Assembly: GCF_042683405.1 (NCBI RefSeq)
Contig: NZ_JBHUJS010000010.1
Location: forward strand, 222,642-286,641
Direction of reading: 5' to 3'
From: Telluria sp042683405
GTDB lineage: Bacteria; Pseudomonadota; Gammaproteobacteria; Burkholderiales; Burkholderiaceae_D
DNA: 64,000 nt
In this document: in pieces, positions 63,891 through 64,000 of the stretch
How positions within the stretch are numbered: position 1 is the stretch's first letter
Layout of the letters: each line of letters starts with the position of its first letter
Notes under the pieces: model-generated
Databases searched by the model: none
What the model saw: only the letters and a program-made list of their open reading frames with translations
Told to the model about the DNA's origin: nothing
Made by a program: the position numbers and the translations under genes

Positions 63891-64000
63891 TCAGATACCG
63901 TCTTGAATTACAAGCCGTCGATTTAAGAAATGTGGATCAAAGGGCTTGCCTGACTTGATCACACCGTAAATGAGGTGGACAAGCTTCCTCATTACAGCGC
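63891..64000 (-). CDS. IS110-family transposase, C-terminal fragment cut by the window edge
   Basis: The minus strand runs open from the right edge to a TGA at 63893-63891, encoding 35 residues: AVMRKLVHLIYGVIKSGKPF, then DPHFLNRRLVIQDGI. The MRKLxHLxYGVxKSGKPFD block is the usual end of IS110/IS116/IS902 transposases. The rest lies outside the window. The element begins 62 bp upstream of the uraD-allC fusion start and marks a possible boundary of the purine locus. Confidence 0.8.
   Translation of the reverse strand, partial: AVMRKLVHLIYGVIKSGKPFDPHFLNRRLVIQDGI

Overview
The window is high-GC, densely packed DNA. Its gene content (PilBCD, DUF21/CorC protein, large TonB-dependent receptors, an ECF42-like sigma factor module, and clustered purine and pyrimidine catabolism) suggests a betaproteobacterium of Burkholderiales, most likely Oxalobacteraceae close to Massilia. 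That placement is inference from protein character, not from a marker gene. No rRNA, tRNA or CRISPR array was seen.

Layout. 1-5251: minus-strand pilB-pilC, then a membrane acyltransferase/SGNH gene, then the first 37 codons of pilD at the left edge. 5308-6597: a DUF21/CBS/CorC membrane protein. 6685-16389: purine catabolism, with uraH and a ClpP-like gene on minus, and puuE, xdhA-xdhB-xdhC, guaD and an exported adenosine deaminase-like enzyme on plus. 16821-25249: an envelope module with a TonB-dependent receptor, a 5'-nucleotidase-family lipoprotein, a double-HKD phospholipase D/nuclease-family protein, an S1/P1 nuclease and a MipA/OmpV protein. 25260-29821: an alpha/beta hydrolase, an ECF42-like sigma factor with VOC and DGPF partners, and three small membrane or exported proteins. 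29928-38274: a BMP-type nucleoside ABC importer headed by a divergent transaldolase, and a second TonB-dependent receptor. 38377-41233: LysR regulator, psuG and psuK. 41466-48758: a nucleoside operon of purine nucleoside phosphorylase, deoB, deoC, a two-domain ALDH16-like aldehyde dehydrogenase, deoA and cdd. 48834-51944: two VOC proteins, a DUF1272 protein and a LytTR two-component system. 52221-62011: the complete reductive pyrimidine route (aminotransferase, mmsA, preT, preA, NCS1 transporter, dihydropyrimidinase, carbamoylase). 62062-63828: a fused UraD-AllC enzyme. 63891-64000: the C-terminus of an IS110-family transposase at the right edge.

Together about 50 kb reads as a locus for living on external nucleic acid. 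Exported nucleases and a nucleotidase make nucleosides, TonB receptors and a BMP ABC system import them, phosphorylases and deaminases split them, deoB/deoC/ALDH16 burn deoxyribose, and the bases are taken apart by the purine (urate/allantoate) and reductive pyrimidine routes. Urate oxidase and terminal ureidoglycolate steps are not in the window.

Other structure: REP-like GGGGACAGACCCC palindromes at three places, one translated into a lipoprotein signal peptide; a 70-bp imperfect palindrome that encodes the end of psuK; and perfect inverted repeats that look like operators upstream of xdhA, between psuK and the nucleoside operon, and upstream of the pyrimidine operon.
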